Positions 10,852 through 22,020 are shown, counted from the first letter of the stretch. The stretch: 64,000 bases of DNA from Gonocerus acuteangulatus (GCA_946811695.1 OX328125.1:95858760-95922759), one strand, 5' to 3'. The notes: generated by a model from the letters alone, not told the origin. Numbers and translations: made by a program.

Positions 10852-11075
10852 CGCTTCAGAGGGTGAGGCGAGTTTGGGTACGCTAGGTGCCGTAAGACGA
10901 CAAATGCTGTTAACGCACTGCTATGTGAGTTGCCGAGGGGCAGAAAGGGGATGGAAGGGATGTAAATAGTTTTAACAGTCCCAGGATATCAATTAGACCA
11001 ACAAGCTACGAGAGCAGGCGCCGCGAATGAATTTTGAACTTACGACGGCTTAGGCCGTCTCTGCCCCTTAAAGGG
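10852..11075. mobile_element. Possible small TTAA-flanked MITE
   Basis: TTAA at 10848-10851 and 11076-11079 bracket 224 bp. The left end reads CGCTTCAGAGGGTGAGGCG and the inverted right end CCCTTTAAGGGGCAGAGACG, about 65-70 percent similar. No coding capacity. The pattern fits a piggyBac-type MITE but is weak. Confidence 0.35.
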
Positions 11076-11163
11076 TTAAACAAAACAAAGGGTTAAAGCA
11101 AAGTTATAATATTTAAAATGAAAGCACCAAAAAATGATTATTAAATATAAAATGGTATAAATA

Positions 11164-11515
11164 CAGTAGAGCATTGATTATCGGGATTAATTGGGACCGG
11201 GGGTGCTTCAGATAATTGGACATGTAATTGTAATATGAAGGAAACGATAATATTACGTTTTAAAGTATTATTTATTAATGTTCCACAGTACTTTCAACAC
11301 AAATTAATTAATACAATACTGAACAAATGTATACAAACTAATGAAATTACTTATCTTTACCTCAAGATCAGTTATAAAAACGAGCTATTGGTACGTGTTT
11401 TATCTTAGTTCTAAAGCGAAAATGTCATTGACATAGATCACAATAAAAAAAATCAAAGACATACAAACTGAAAAAGTTTAGGGAGTCGATTCTGATAATT
11501 GGCAATTTGGATAAC
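11164..11515 (-). mobile_element. Tigger/pogo-like MITE, copy 1 (damaged right end)
   Basis: It begins after TA with CAGTAGAGCATTGATTATC and aligns throughout with the reverse complement of the intact element at 41034-41441: shared GGGTGCTTC, AATTAATTAATAC, ACTTATCTTTACCTC and GATCAGTTATAAAAACGA. The far end (TCTGATAATTGG...GGATAAC) has lost the final GTTCTACTG. No transposase is encoded, so it was moved in trans. Confidence 0.7.
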
Positions 11516-12650
11516 ACAGGCATACACACAGACACAACACAAAAAAGTGGTATTTTTGAAAGACACCATACATATATTCTTATGTATTTCAACACGCTGA
11601 ATCCGAATCCAGAGTCTGTTTCACTCAAGGTAATTTGTACAAATTTCAATTTCAAGGTAATTTGTACAAATTGAATTTTTGACTGCAGATTCTGAAATAA
11701 CGGAAAATGTTACGTCCAGATATGTGTTTAATTTTTTTTTTTTTTTTTTTTTCTATTATAGTCCTGAAGGTCATTTAACGTTCACTTTATGTTCTTACAC
11801 AATATGCAAAGATGTGGCTTCATAGAACTATAATACTACATTAGTAAGTTCTGGGGGTCGCTTACTTTGAATCCGGTGTCAGTTTGAATGTCAAATTTTG
11901 AATGAAATCATTTAAGAAGAAAAAAACTAGAGCTTCCAAGGATTTGGGGTCACTGAATTCGCACCCGGGTTCCGTTTAATCCCATCTGTTTTTTTATTGA
12001 AATCCCAAATGTAAGTTTACATCACTTTATGTACCCTCCAGATTTTACAGTTCCAAAGGTTCTTTATATGTGGTTTGAATTTTCATTGTTTTTAGTGTCT
12101 TCATAGAAGATTCATTTGCTTATAAGATATCATATTTCTTAATCAACTTGAAATAGAATCATGCAAAAATAGCAATCTTTTCGACACAACAATTAGAACC
12201 ATATCATTTATTCAATTTTTCGTGTAATGGAACCTAGGTAAGGGCACGTCACGTCAGAAAATGGCTTTTTGTTTGCTGGCAGAGCCCTAGTGTGAAGGCA
12301 GGATGCTGTCATGGCCGACACACAAGGGTTTCGTATGCCCAGTATCGGCGGCTGGATTAAGCAAGCGGGGCCGCAATCATCTTTGTCAAGCAACCGCATC
12401 TCTACATTGTTGGAAAACTTACATTGTTGGGAGTATACTATTACAAGAACACAATCTACTTCTCATGATTGTAATAAAAGTTCAAACAATTTATGTTTCT
12501 TTTGTGGAGAACTTGAAGTTCCATAATACCGAAGAAACTTATCTAACAACTTGAAGACTATTTGCTTGTGAAAGTGGCAACAGCTCTCCACTTATCGGGG
12601 CTCGCTAGCATTATTCCTGACATTGTATCCGGCAATAAATGGCTAATGTC
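11516..12650. other. Intergenic, no gene recognised
   Basis: A T-run lies at about 11731-11752. Overlapping short frames at 12208-12554 on both strands show no known motif. Nothing else is supported. Confidence 0.4.
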
Positions 12651-12654
12651 TGTG

Positions 12655-13655
12655 CTTAGCGCTCTCCGCTCTTCTTCCCACCTGTTGCATTAAAAGAAGG
12701 TGTGGTAAACGTCGTCGTTGTCTGAATCCCCTTATCCATTTTGGGCTATCTGTCTTGCCTAACTTCCAAAGGAAGCCTCGAAAGTTTCCGAGGCCCATAA
12801 GGAGCTGGGTGAGGTAGTAATCCACCTCAACAAACTCCCTGCCTACCCATGCACTCAAGTCCTGAACAATCCGGGCAGTCCACCTCCCTCTGGTCTCGGC
12901 CTCCCACCGCTCCTGCCAAGCTTTCAAGGTTTCTCTCCGAGCTACTGTCCTACCGAGGATACCAACGTCGATAAGCTTCCTTTCTCTAACTAGGAGGTCG
13001 ATCGGTAAAACCCCGGCCACAACCAATGCTGCCGGAGTGCTGCTCTTCTCTGAACTTTCGCTAGCTTTTTGCGATGGCATTTCCTCTCCGAGAGCACTTC
13101 CGTCATGAGGACCCTAGCCTACTGGCTAGGGGCCACCAACATTGGCCATAAGCCTGCCAAAGTTGGCGGAAATTCTGGCTTTCTGCTCCGCTGCAAAGGT
13201 GATTTGATCTCGGTAGGTAAGCTTGTTATATAGCCTCAAACCCAGGTACCTAAGAGCTTTCTTCGACCGTATGGTCGCAGGGTCTACTCGGAAATCGAGA
13301 ATGGTCTGAATTCTCTGTCCTGTTAGCAAGACGATGTCAGTCTTCTCCATAGCTAAACTTAGCCCATGATTGTCCATCCAAAAGACCACTTGATTAAGCC
13401 TAATCTGGAGCCTCTGGAGGTCCTCGAGTGTCCTTGCTTCGAAAGCAGCAGCGATATCGTCTGCATATCCCACCAGGAAACACTCGCCCGGCATCTCTTC
13501 GCAGAGTAGCTCATCATAAAGTACGTTCCAGAGGTCAGGTCCTATGATCGACCCCTGGGGTACACCGGCCGTGATCTCCTGCGAGCGGGGTCCATCTGCT
13601 GAATCATATAGTAGCCACCTGCTGCTCAGATAGCTTCGGGCCTTCTTTTTGGAAA
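12655..13655 (-). pseudogene. R1-clade-like LINE reverse transcriptase, truncated with internal deletion
   Basis: Minus-strand translation starts near 13655 with ARSYLSSRWLLYDSADG, then AGVPQGSIIGPDLWNVLYDE (RT block 4) and FLVGYADDIAAAFEAR (catalytic YADD, about 13440-13480), then MDNHGLSLAMEKTDIVLLTG and KALRYLGLRL, up to ANVGGP at 13126. From 13080 a second frame resumes with ALVVAGVLPIDLLVRERK and ends with the domain around WVGREFVEVDYYLTQLLMGL. Between them the expected SILTYG-like block is missing, so there is an internal deletion plus a frame change. PQGSIIGPDLWN and the IAGVPPIDLLARER-like block are characteristic of R1-clade elements. No rDNA flank is present. Confidence 0.8.
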
Positions 13656-13774
13656 ATGTGCTGTGTCATTTTGGAATGTGATATTACTACTAAAAGATCT
13701 ACAGTGTGCCCAGTCGTTACTGATTACAATACTTTTTTTCGAAACTTCATCAATTGGTTGTCAACTTGTACTGG

Positions 13775-13998
13775 TTGCACCCATTACAAAATACTGTTGC
13801 ACCCGTTACACTACATTTCCCCTGATTGCTAAAAAACACTAAAGTCAAACCAATTACCAAATATGTCAAATGAATTATAAACATGTTGTTTATTGTTTAA
13901 GGTAAAATTATTTAAATGGCTTTACTCAATTCGCAGACTTTTTGACATGAAGTTACGCTAAAAAACTATGGGTCACTTTTTGGTTGCACCCATTACAG
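13775..13998. repeat. Spaced direct repeats of GTTGCACCCATTACA
   Basis: GGTTGCACCCATTACA occurs at about 13776 and 13982, and GTTGCACCCGTTACA at about 13795. They lie in the same orientation, 20 and 190 bp apart. Such spaced motifs could be subterminal transposase-binding repeats of a DNA element, but no terminal inverted pair was found. Confidence 0.4.
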
Positions 13999-14265
13999 CA
14001 GGTTTTTTTTCCCTTTTTTTAAGGCATGTCAACCCCTTGGGTCATTAATGCCTCGAATGTAGATCTAGACAATGACCTTGCCACAGGCACATGTATTCAG
14101 GAAACATTTTCAAAAGGAGCAAATATTTGTTTCTCTCTCAGTAGTAAATTATTCATTTTTTCACAATTGTTATATTTATTTAATTTCATAATAAAAAAAT
14201 TAAATGTTCATTTAGTTTATTTTCAATTTTATCTAACAATGGGATATGTCATAGAAATGTAAAAT

Positions 14266-15640
14266 TTATATTTTGGAAATTAATTTGCTGGATTTAAAAA
14301 ATTTCATTAATTTATTTATATTTGTTGCGCCGTTGCCTAGTATTTCATCCAAATGTACAGGCAGTTGGACTTCATCTCTTTCCTTTTTAAATTTTTGGCA
14401 TTCAGTTAGAATGTGCTTAACGGTTTGAGGGACTCCACAACTCCCACATATGGCCTGTTCCTTTCTACACATCGAGAGTCTGCGACTCATTCGTGTATGC
14501 CCTACGCGCAGTCGAGAGAGCACCACCACTTCTCTTCTGTTTTCCATGAAGGACGTTTTCCAAGGTATAACTTCTCTTTTAATTTCTCTTAATTTGTTAC
14601 TATTTTGCAAATACCAAATATTTTGCCAGGAATTCCATATTAATGACTTTATGTGCGCATGGTTGTCTAATACTGGAATTTGTTTCTAAATGATACCGTC
14701 ATTAATTCCTTTTTTTGCAGCTTTGGCTACTTCTTCATTTTCATCAATTCCACAATGTCCAGGGATCCATACAAATATAATGGATATATTATCTTTTGCT
14801 AATGATTCTAAACACTCAAGTATATTTACAACGAGTGGGTGATCGGAATATATGTTTCTAATTGCTAGTAGGGCTGATAATGAGTCAGAAAATATTGCAA
14901 TGGTTCTATTAATAGGGATAACAATGGATAGTGCTTTATATATTGCTAATAGTTCTGCTGTGAAGGAAGTACATATTGGTGAGAGTTTGAACATGTGTGT
15001 CCTGGATTCAAAAAGAAAGGCTGCTCCAACTCCTGAAATGTCCTTGGATCCATCTGTGAAGATGCATGTAGAAGCTGGAAGTAGTTTCTTTATGTATTTA
15101 GTATGTTAGTAATCTTAAGGTATTTAGTTAGTGATAAATTAATTTTAGGCAAAGGTAATTTCCAAGGTACCTGCAGCTGAAATGCAGTTGTGCATTAGAT
15201 ATTGTGAACTTAGATTGAGTTCAGCTAGCATAATTTTGATTCTTCTGGGAAATGAGTTCCTAAGCTTGGTTCTTTGTTGATTAATATTTGTAAGTTTATA
15301 ATTGGACAAGAAGTATTCATTAAGTGGATGATGTGGAGATGCAATAACTGTATAATAGAATGAGAGCGAGAGGAGATTTCTTCTAAAATCCAAAGGTAGT
15401 TCTCTTGCTTCAGCACAAAAGCTGAGCCTAGGACTGGATCGAAAAGCACCCGTAACTATTCTCAAGCCAGTATGGTGAATACTATTGAGCACGTCCAATA
15501 TTCGAAGGGAAGCTGTTCCATAAGCAATACATCTGTAGTCCAATTTAGATCTAATATAGCTTTGGTGAAAAGTCATCATGGTTCTCTTGTCTCCACCCCA
15601 GGCTGTGTTGGTCAAACATTTTAGTAGATTTATCTCATGC
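14266..15640 (-). pseudogene. I-like LINE 3' part (RT thumb, RNase H, C-terminus), decayed
   Basis: Three minus frames in order. 15145-15615 matches the RT C-terminal region (NTAWGGDKRTMMTFHQSYIR, then TGLRIVTGAFRSSP), paralleling NTKWGADKSTMLAFYRAYTR in the LINE at the left edge. About 14686-15080 is RNase H with CIFTDGSKDISG, SFTAELLAIYKAL, FSDSLSALLAIRNIY and FVWIPGHCGIDENEEVAKAA, so its catalytic acidic motifs are largely present. 14266-14610 has VVLSRLRVGHTRMSRRL and a CGSCGVPQTVKHILTECQKF Cys/His motif. Frameshifts separate them. It is related to, but clearly diverged from, the element at 1-3560, so two I-like lineages are present. Confidence 0.8.
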
Positions 15641-15740
15641 AGTTATTTCTTAAATATTTATTTAATATGTTTGCTCCAATTCAGTGATTTGTCAAATATA
15701 TGCCCCAAAAAGTGTGTAAATTTAAATTTAGTTTAGGCAG

Positions 15741-15900
15741 TCAGATAGAAGCTGAAGAATGCGCGGCGACAGAGGGCGAAAATCACCTTTTAGGTGGACA
15801 AAATTCAAAAAAATACTTTCACTAAATATTGTCGGTGCTAATGACCCTAGCAGTAGAAGCACCCATAAACAAACAAACAAAACAAAACAAAAAACTAAAT
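15741..15900 (+). repeat. SINE fragment with the shared 3' tail
   Basis: The end reads GGTGCTAATGACCCTAGCAG followed by TAGAAGCACC and an A-rich tail (CAAACAAACAAAAC...). This is the same tail as in other SINE families in the window. The upstream part (GGCGACAGAGGGCGAAAATC) is not assigned to a known head. Confidence 0.55.
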
Positions 15901-15944
15901 ATTGTCAAGTATTATTTGGAAGAAGGTAAAAAAATAATTTTGTC

Positions 15945-16100
15945 GCCGTAAAAGTGGATTTTTGCCCACTGTGCGGCGGCAGGAATTTTCTCATCTGACA
16001 GCTTGTCGAGAAGCTTTCTGAGCTTTCCTCGCTGCCCCTTGAATGTCCGCCCAGATGTCAATGTGCCGTAAAAAATAAAAAAAATAAAAAAAAAATAATA
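15945..16100 (+). repeat. SINE fragment with GCGGCGGCAGGAATT box and A-rich end
   Basis: GTGCGGCGGCAGGAATTTTC then TCATCTGA matches bases 26948-26975. The end GCCCAGATGTCAATGTGCCG and the run of A and T after it fit a variant of the shared SINE tail. A 67-codon minus frame here is only the repeat read backwards. Confidence 0.5.
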
Positions 16101-16303
16101 TCTGTTTCTGAACACCTTATATATTCCTTGGTGTAAAAGAACCTACTTTTCAAAATAGGAATTAGCACAGAATCTTATAAACTCATACAATAGGGTAGTG
16201 CCACATTTTAGAGAACTCAAATCATCAATTGGCCTAGACAATAATTATAATGTTAGATTTTCCTTAATAGGAGAAACTATATTGCTCATTATTAGTAATG
16301 GTC

Positions 16304-16317
16304 CTTTTCTGTTTCAG
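16304..16317 (+). promoter_or_regulatory. Likely 3' splice site of a 5' UTR intron before UBR
   Basis: CCTTTTCTGTTTCAG is a pyrimidine-rich tract ending in AG, 12 bases before the ATG at 16330. It suggests that a 5' UTR exon lies upstream and the coding exon starts at 16318. The frame stays open upstream to 16198 but has no ATG there, which supports 16330 as the start. Confidence 0.5.
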
Positions 16318-16329
16318 GGTGATTTGATA

Positions 16330-19300
16330 ATGTCAGACATGTTGGAGCTGATTGACGTCAAGAACTCAACTGTACAAGGCTGGCTTAGTCGCTTTGAACA
16401 AGGGAGTTTGATATATGATGATTTTTACCAACATTGGCAAAGCTGGATGTTCAAGGCCATTTTACCTCCATTGGACGTGCAACACCCGGAGCCAATTATT
16501 AAAGAAGAGGTTTTGAATACTTTGCTGTTTGAATCTCTTGAAGAGTTCATTTTCTTTAAGAATGAAAACTTTTTGAATTCCTCTAAAGCTTTACCGATTT
16601 GTGGCAAAATATTTCAAAATGGAGATTTTTTATTCAGATGTTCAGATTGTGCTTTAGATCCCTCGTGTGCATTGTGTGTCTCCTGTTTTAGGAATTCTAT
16701 TCACAAAAATCATAACTTCAAAATAGAAATGTCTCTCCACTATGGATGCTGTGATTGTGGTGACTCTTGTTGTTGGAAGACTGACTCGCATTGCGAGGAC
16801 CATTTAAAAGGCAAGTCTTCAAATTTAAATTCTCCCCAAGAATTTCTTTCTAAAGCTTCAATTGTTATATATTCCATATTTCGTTTTTTAAAAACATTAG
16901 TTGACAATTGTAAGGAGAATAAAACGAATGAAAATCATTATTGCACTCTGCTTTATGATCACACATTGTTACACCCTGAAGGAACAAAGAATCTACCTAT
17001 TCCCTTTTATTCATTAGAATATGAAGATTTGGGGAGAATCTGTCGTCATCTTTTCGAGGAAGGTTGGGTCATGTTGCTGTACTCATCATATGAAGAGTGC
17101 AATGAAATGAAGATTAAACTGGACGAAGGAGAGAGTGCTTTATTGAAACTCAAGATTCATCCTTGGAGCTTTGTTGTTAATCAGATATTTGCTGTGAAGC
17201 TCGTTTCTTGGCTTGGAAAAATATCAAAACGTTCTGAAAATTTGCTTGACTTAGTTACTGTCATGTGTCTCAATTTGAAGGCACATCCGAGGGTGAATTG
17301 TTCAGTGCAAGAGTTAGAAAGATCATATTTAGAGGACATTTTCTTATGGAGTGCACAGTTATGTAAATCTTTACAACTAGAATTGTATCGCCTTTTCATC
17401 TTTGCAATGCAAGCAGATTTTGAAAACAAAAAAGCATTTGCTACAGCTTTCTGCAGGAGTTATGAAAAAATGATGATATATTTGATTCCTGAATTCAAAC
17501 CATTTTCTATTAAAACATTGTCTATACAACTATTTAAAGATCTTCAGTTGGCACACTTTTTAATTTTACATGAAAATATAATTAGCATTTTATTTGATAC
17601 TTTTTATTCCGTATGCCATGGGAAAATGAATTTGAAATTTCTGTTTCAGAAAATACAGTTTAGATTCAATAAGAATGGGCCCATTTTTATTCTGGATAAT
17701 TTAGATTATATTCTACAATCATTTCCTCAGGAATGGAGTCCTAATTTAAGAAACAACTTTTTAAACGGCATTTCCAGCCTTCACAAGATTTTGGAATCTG
17801 AAGAAATCGAATTTTCAAATGGGCGAATTATTGGGCTAAGACATCTCTTGAAAGAAAAGCCAATAAGGTCTCTTGATGAGCAATTCAGGTCCATCATAAA
17901 GAGGATATTAGATCTTTGCTCTTCTGACGAGGAAGTCTGTTTGAGTGCATTCAGGTTAACTTTGGAAAGACTGTATGTATCGTGTGGAATCATGAAGAAT
18001 GCTGTATGCAGTACTATAGAGTTGGAAGGCTTCTCCTCGACTTATCAAAATTGTGATTCCGTTTCACCATCAGCTTTATGCCATGTGAGACTTTCAAGGT
18101 TCTTGGCTGATTTATACATGATTATGTTGAAGATGAGATATCATAGTAATCTGTCGGAAATTATTACTACTGATATAATAATGCCTGCATTGATTCTAGA
18201 TCCTCTTCTGAATGTATCATTACAGGGAAGTAATAAAGTTACGTGTTTTTTCTCTAGGAGCATGTTGCCAATTATCAATTCCAATCTGTCATTCATAAGC
18301 AATTTCCAAGGCCCACACCTTTTTAGGATATTCGACTTAACAAATACAGACCTTGCTCTTTTCCAAATTAGTGCTTCTCTCATGGACAACAATGAATTTT
18401 TATTACATATTTTGCATACATTTGATTTAATTAATTGGATTAATAATGATTTTGAAGTTGAAGACATTAATGTCACAGTTCGTGCTGTACAATGCCTAAA
18501 GTTTATTATGACAGTAATAACTGACTGTAGGATTCCGGGCATTGGAGATGTAACGATTGAAACATGTTTAAAATGTGAAATAGCTTGTATTGTATCGCAG
18601 GAGTCAGTTACTCTTTCTAACTTGACTAAAATGCTTGTATCCGAAGGATTTGATGAAGATAAGGTTAAAGCCGCTTGTGACAGATTTGTTACGATTGAAA
18701 AAGACAGTTTTGGCCAAAAAGAAGTTTGTTTCCTGAAGGATAATTCTATTTGCGGCTATGAATATTACAAAATATTCTTTAAATCACAAAAAGAAGATTT
18801 GAAACAAAAAAAAACCTTGTATGGCTGTGTAAACAAATGTGTTCCAAGAGAACTACGTAAATTTATTGGCCCCTTTCAGTCCATCCCCAAAATATTGCAC
18901 TGTGAAATAATGATCTGGCTAATGAATCGCATTTTAAAGAGAACTCAACTTCCAATGACTGAAAGCTTTTCTGATAAACAGCTTCTTCAAGTTTTGTATT
19001 TAATAGGATTGGCTCTTCAAGAAGAAGTATGTAGTGTATCAGAATTTTTAAAAGCTACAAAAAAATGGAATATAGAAAACCTTCTTAATAAATTACTCGA
19101 TATTAAACATCTTGAAAGGCATAGAGAATCTCTACAGAGGGTATTACGAATGTTCAGGTCTCGAGCTGATTGTTCTCCGGCAAAAGTGAATCGAGAAACA
19201 CAACTATGTGTTGAACAGATTACACTATGTGGAACCGATGAAGCCCAACAAACAGACCATTTATCGAATGGTATTACAGTCAAATTTCTCAACAAAAAGA

Positions 19301-21432
19301 AAAGATCAATAATGGATCAAATGAGTTCTCTGCAGAAAAAACCGCTAAGAGATAACTCAAATGCTCTGAAATTATTCAGTTCTGAAGAAGTCAAGGAAGA
19401 AGCAGCCTCGAACATGACTGTAGTGTGCATTTTGTGCCAGAAGGAGGAAATCATGAGTTCAAACTGTCCTGCCTTGGTGTCTCCAGCTTCTATTCAGAAA
19501 TCAAAAGTTTTAACTGAAAATTATGAGAAGACAGTCGGATGGACTTTGCTTTTTGGCTTGAACGTTCCATTTGCTGTTCATATTAACTCCTGTGGTCACA
19601 CTCTTCATTTATCATGCTGGGAAGAGTATACAGCAAAATCTAAGAAGGAACAAGTAATGGAGTCTTTAGATGCTAGTTACTTACATTTCACTAGTGTTGA
19701 GTATGACATGGAGGGTAATGTTTTAGAAATACCAAATCCGATTCAAAGTATTAGTCTAGAAACGAGTAATATTTATGATACCTGTGAATATATATGCCCA
19801 ATGTGTAATTTTTTAAGTAATTCAGTATTACCAGTAGCACCATCCATATCATATAGTGATCAGAGTGAAATGACATTTCCTGCGTGGATTGAAACTACAC
19901 TTTGCAAAAATCATGCTTGGCTCTCATTTCAAAAATGTAGAGAATCTTCTTGCTTAATTTTGGATTCACCAGACAATGAAAACAGAGGGACGGATTCAAG
20001 TGACGCTGATCTCGCCATTCAAATAGTTGATGTGATTGAAGATCCAGCTGATATGGACGTAGTTAATGATCCGAAAGAAACCAGAGATATGCCAAATCGA
20101 GGAAAATCATTAATCGAAACTTTTGTTTCAACTCTGAGCAGTGAAAGTGAAATATTGTCACTGGTTGAAAATAATTTCTTATTGGTTTGTCTCTCTTGCT
20201 CTTACACAATCCGTACAACAGAACAAGTTCTCAAAATTACTGGTAAACCATTGTTGGGAGGACTTGATTTCAATCAGAAATATTCAATAGAAAATATGAT
20301 AAAACTTTCATCCATTATTTTTACCATGTATGAAGAGAAGATTAAGGATTGGGATGTTCAAAATAAAATTTGGTCTGCAATTTTAAAATTACAATCACAG
20401 GATTGGCCTAATATATTTCAGTGGGATTGTTTTGAACTTCTTCTTCCTCTGGCAATTAAATTGTCTAGTTCAAGTACTTTCGATGGATGTTTTCAGACTG
20501 TTACATTTGATGCAAATGTATTTAGATTTATTTTATTGCTTAACATTGCACAAATTATTTTGTATACTGATATGAATGAGTTAATACTTCTTGAAAGTGA
20601 TATTACATCGGAAGACACCAAGTGCTTAGCTACTATTATTAAAGAGTTCAAAAACTGCAGTGGAGTAAATACAATCGCAATATGGAATTTGTTAAAATCT
20701 TCCTCTTTGCCATTTTTAAGATGCTCTGCAATTTTTTATCATTTCTTAAGCGGACTGCAACCTACTGAAGCATTAAATGAAATTGGAGGGGATACATACG
20801 AAAACATTTTAAGCTATTTAGGAATCCCAAATACATGTAAAGATCTATTCGATTGTCCGTACGTCAATCGCATCTTTGCTAATTGGGCGTCGATGGAGTT
20901 TGTTCAGTCTACCAGATGTGGATCTAAAGTTTTAGATATTAAAAGATTCAGAACATTAATTGATTTGCCTTCAGACTATTCTGAACTAATTTACCAAGTG
21001 TCCAAGTTCTACTGTCCTGGTTGGATTGATGAAAATGTGCGGTGCCCAACCATTTGTTTACATTGTGGCAAAATTCTTTGTTCTAATGAACATATTACTT
21101 CTCACCATAAACTGAATAACTCAACCGTGGGATACTGTATGTATCATTCTTATGTTTGTGGCGGTGGAAATGGACTATTTCTTCGTGTCAAACCTTGTAC
21201 AATAATTCTTCTCTCATCAAATAAAAAAATTGGCCGCTTTCTTCCTTCCCCTTATGTCGATGACAAAGGAAAATCATATCCCATTTCCTCTGAAGAAAGT
21301 CAGCTTCGTCTGTGTCCCAAGAAATACAAAGAACTTCAAGAATTATGGTTAAGCCATGGTTTCGGTAAAAAAATTGATTTTCCCCATAAGCCCTTTAATA
21401 ATACCATTCTGCAAAAATGGCATCTTATGTAG
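16330..21432 (+). CDS. UBR1/UBR2-type E3 ubiquitin ligase (N-recognin), single coding exon
   Basis: An uninterrupted frame of 1700 codons, close to the 1750 or so of animal UBR1/UBR2. These ligases bind destabilising N-terminal residues and ubiquitinate the protein for proteasomal decay (established). Domains, counted from this start: UBR box at about 91-158 with the Cys/His ligands kept (CGKIF, CSDCALDPSCALCVSCF, HKNH, CDCGD, CEDH); a weak ClpS-like region from about 205 (HYCTLLYDHTLLHP); RING-H2 at about 1033-1162 (CILC, CGHTLHLSCW, CPMC); and the C-terminal UBR-family domain at about 1555-1700 (CMYHSYVCGGGNGLFLRV). Odd points: there are no introns in the coding part, and the substrate-loop residues before CDCGD (LHYGC) differ from the usual Gly-rich GGGF. 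It may be a diverged retrocopy or an intron-poor orthologue. The frame is fully open over 5.1 kb, so selection is likely. UBR1 versus UBR2 cannot be decided. Confidence 0.9.
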   Translation: MSDMLELIDVKNSTVQGWLSRFEQGSLIYDDFYQHWQSWMFKAILPPLDVQHPEPIIKEEVLNTLLFESLEEFIFFKNENFLNSSKALPICGKIFQNGDFLFRCSDCALDPSCALCVSCFRNSIHKNHNFKIEMSLHYGCCDCGDSCCWKTDSHCEDHLKGKSSNLNSPQEFLSKASIVIYSIFRFLKTLVDNCKENKTNENHYCTLLYDHTLLHPEGTKNLPIPFYSLEYEDLGRICRHLFEEGWVMLLYSSYEECNEMKIKLDEGESALLKLKIHPWSFVVNQIFAVKLVSWLGKISKRSENLLDLVTVMCLNLKAHPRVNCSVQELERSYLEDIFLWSAQLCKSLQLELYRLFIFAMQADFENKKAFATAFCRSYEKMMIYLIPEFKPFSIKTLSIQLFKDLQLAHFLILHENIISILFDTFYSVCHGKMNLKFLFQKIQFRFNKNGPIFILDNLDYILQSFPQEWSPNLRNNFLNGISSLHKILESEEIEFSNGRIIGLRHLLKEKPIRSLDEQFRSIIKRILDLCSSDEEVCLSAFRLTLERLYVSCGIMKNAVCSTIELEGFSSTYQNCDSVSPSALCHVRLSRFLADLYMIMLKMRYHSNLSEIITTDIIMPALILDPLLNVSLQGSNKVTCFFSRSMLPIINSNLSFISNFQGPHLFRIFDLTNTDLALFQISASLMDNNEFLLHILHTFDLINWINNDFEVEDINVTVRAVQCLKFIMTVITDCRIPGIGDVTIETCLKCEIACIVSQESVTLSNLTKMLVSEGFDEDKVKAACDRFVTIEKDSFGQKEVCFLKDNSICGYEYYKIFFKSQKEDLKQKKTLYGCVNKCVPRELRKFIGPFQSIPKILHCEIMIWLMNRILKRTQLPMTESFSDKQLLQVLYLIGLALQEEVCSVSEFLKATKKWNIENLLNKLLDIKHLERHRESLQRVLRMFRSRADCSPAKVNRETQLCVEQITLCGTDEAQQTDHLSNGITVKFLNKKKRSIMDQMSSLQKKPLRDNSNALKLFSSEEVKEEAASNMTVVCILCQKEEIMSSNCPALVSPASIQKSKVLTENYEKTVGWTLLFGLNVPFAVHINSCGHTLHLSCWEEYTAKSKKEQVMESLDASYLHFTSVEYDMEGNVLEIPNPIQSISLETSNIYDTCEYICPMCNFLSNSVLPVAPSISYSDQSEMTFPAWIETTLCKNHAWLSFQKCRESSCLILDSPDNENRGTDSSDADLAIQIVDVIEDPADMDVVNDPKETRDMPNRGKSLIETFVSTLSSESEILSLVENNFLLVCLSCSYTIRTTEQVLKITGKPLLGGLDFNQKYSIENMIKLSSIIFTMYEEKIKDWDVQNKIWSAILKLQSQDWPNIFQWDCFELLLPLAIKLSSSSTFDGCFQTVTFDANVFRFILLLNIAQIILYTDMNELILLESDITSEDTKCLATIIKEFKNCSGVNTIAIWNLLKSSSLPFLRCSAIFYHFLSGLQPTEALNEIGGDTYENILSYLGIPNTCKDLFDCPYVNRIFANWASMEFVQSTRCGSKVLDIKRFRTLIDLPSDYSELIYQVSKFYCPGWIDENVRCPTICLHCGKILCSNEHITSHHKLNNSTVGYCMYHSYVCGGGNGLFLRVKPCTIILLSSNKKIGRFLPSPYVDDKGKSYPISSEESQLRLCPKKYKELQELWLSHGFGKKIDFPHKPFNNTILQKWHLM

Positions 21433-21554
21433 TTTAAATGGAAAATAATTCAAAACATATGCATTTCTGGACTAAATTATGTTAAACTAAAATGAGTGAG
21501 GTTATTTTTCTTTTTAATATAACAATAGCTATTACTCCACATTCTGTATGCTAT

Positions 21555-21556
<2 letters not shown>

Positions 21557-21638
<82 letters not shown>

Positions 21639-21655
21639 TAGGGGGGGGGGGGGGA
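21557..21655. repeat. Compound microsatellite (TA)n (GA)n plus G-run
   Basis: An uninterrupted TA repeat at about 21557-21609 is followed by GA repeats and a run of 12 G. An AATAAA at 21726-21731 just beyond is a possible poly(A) signal for the UBR gene, but unproven. Confidence 0.9.
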
Positions 21656-22020
21656 AAGGCCGCACCACAAAAGATAAAGTAATGGGAGTATCAGCTAACT
21701 GAACTAAAGTGAATAGTCTGCTAGTAATAAAAAATACGATGAAAATAATGATGACAGAAGGATATTATTGTTACAATGAACTGGCCAATTGGAATCCATT
21801 TTTTTAATATTCCATAATAATTAATACATTTTGATTTTTAATGTTTTAACAAGGCATTCTCATGAACATTATTTTTTGTTGAGGGGTTGAGAATGGAAAT
21901 GGTGTAAGTAGTGTTTTTTTGTTTGTATTTAGACACCTATTGTAACTTACCTGTACTACCTACTCTGGGATGAAATGAAACAAGTCTAAATGTTTTATAA
22001 AAGCAAACAGATGTCAGAAT
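21656..22020. other. Downstream of UBR, nothing recognised
   Basis: AT-rich, with one AATAAA hexamer at 21726. Possibly UBR 3' UTR and flank. Confidence 0.4.

Noticed and set aside
16198..16329. 44-codon open extension upstream of the UBR start
   Set aside because: It has no ATG, only a GTG at its beginning, and it contains a good 3' splice site (TTTCTGTTTCAG); it is more likely intron plus leader.
21477..21668. Minus frame with repeated Tyr-Ile
   Set aside because: Translation of the TA/GA microsatellite.
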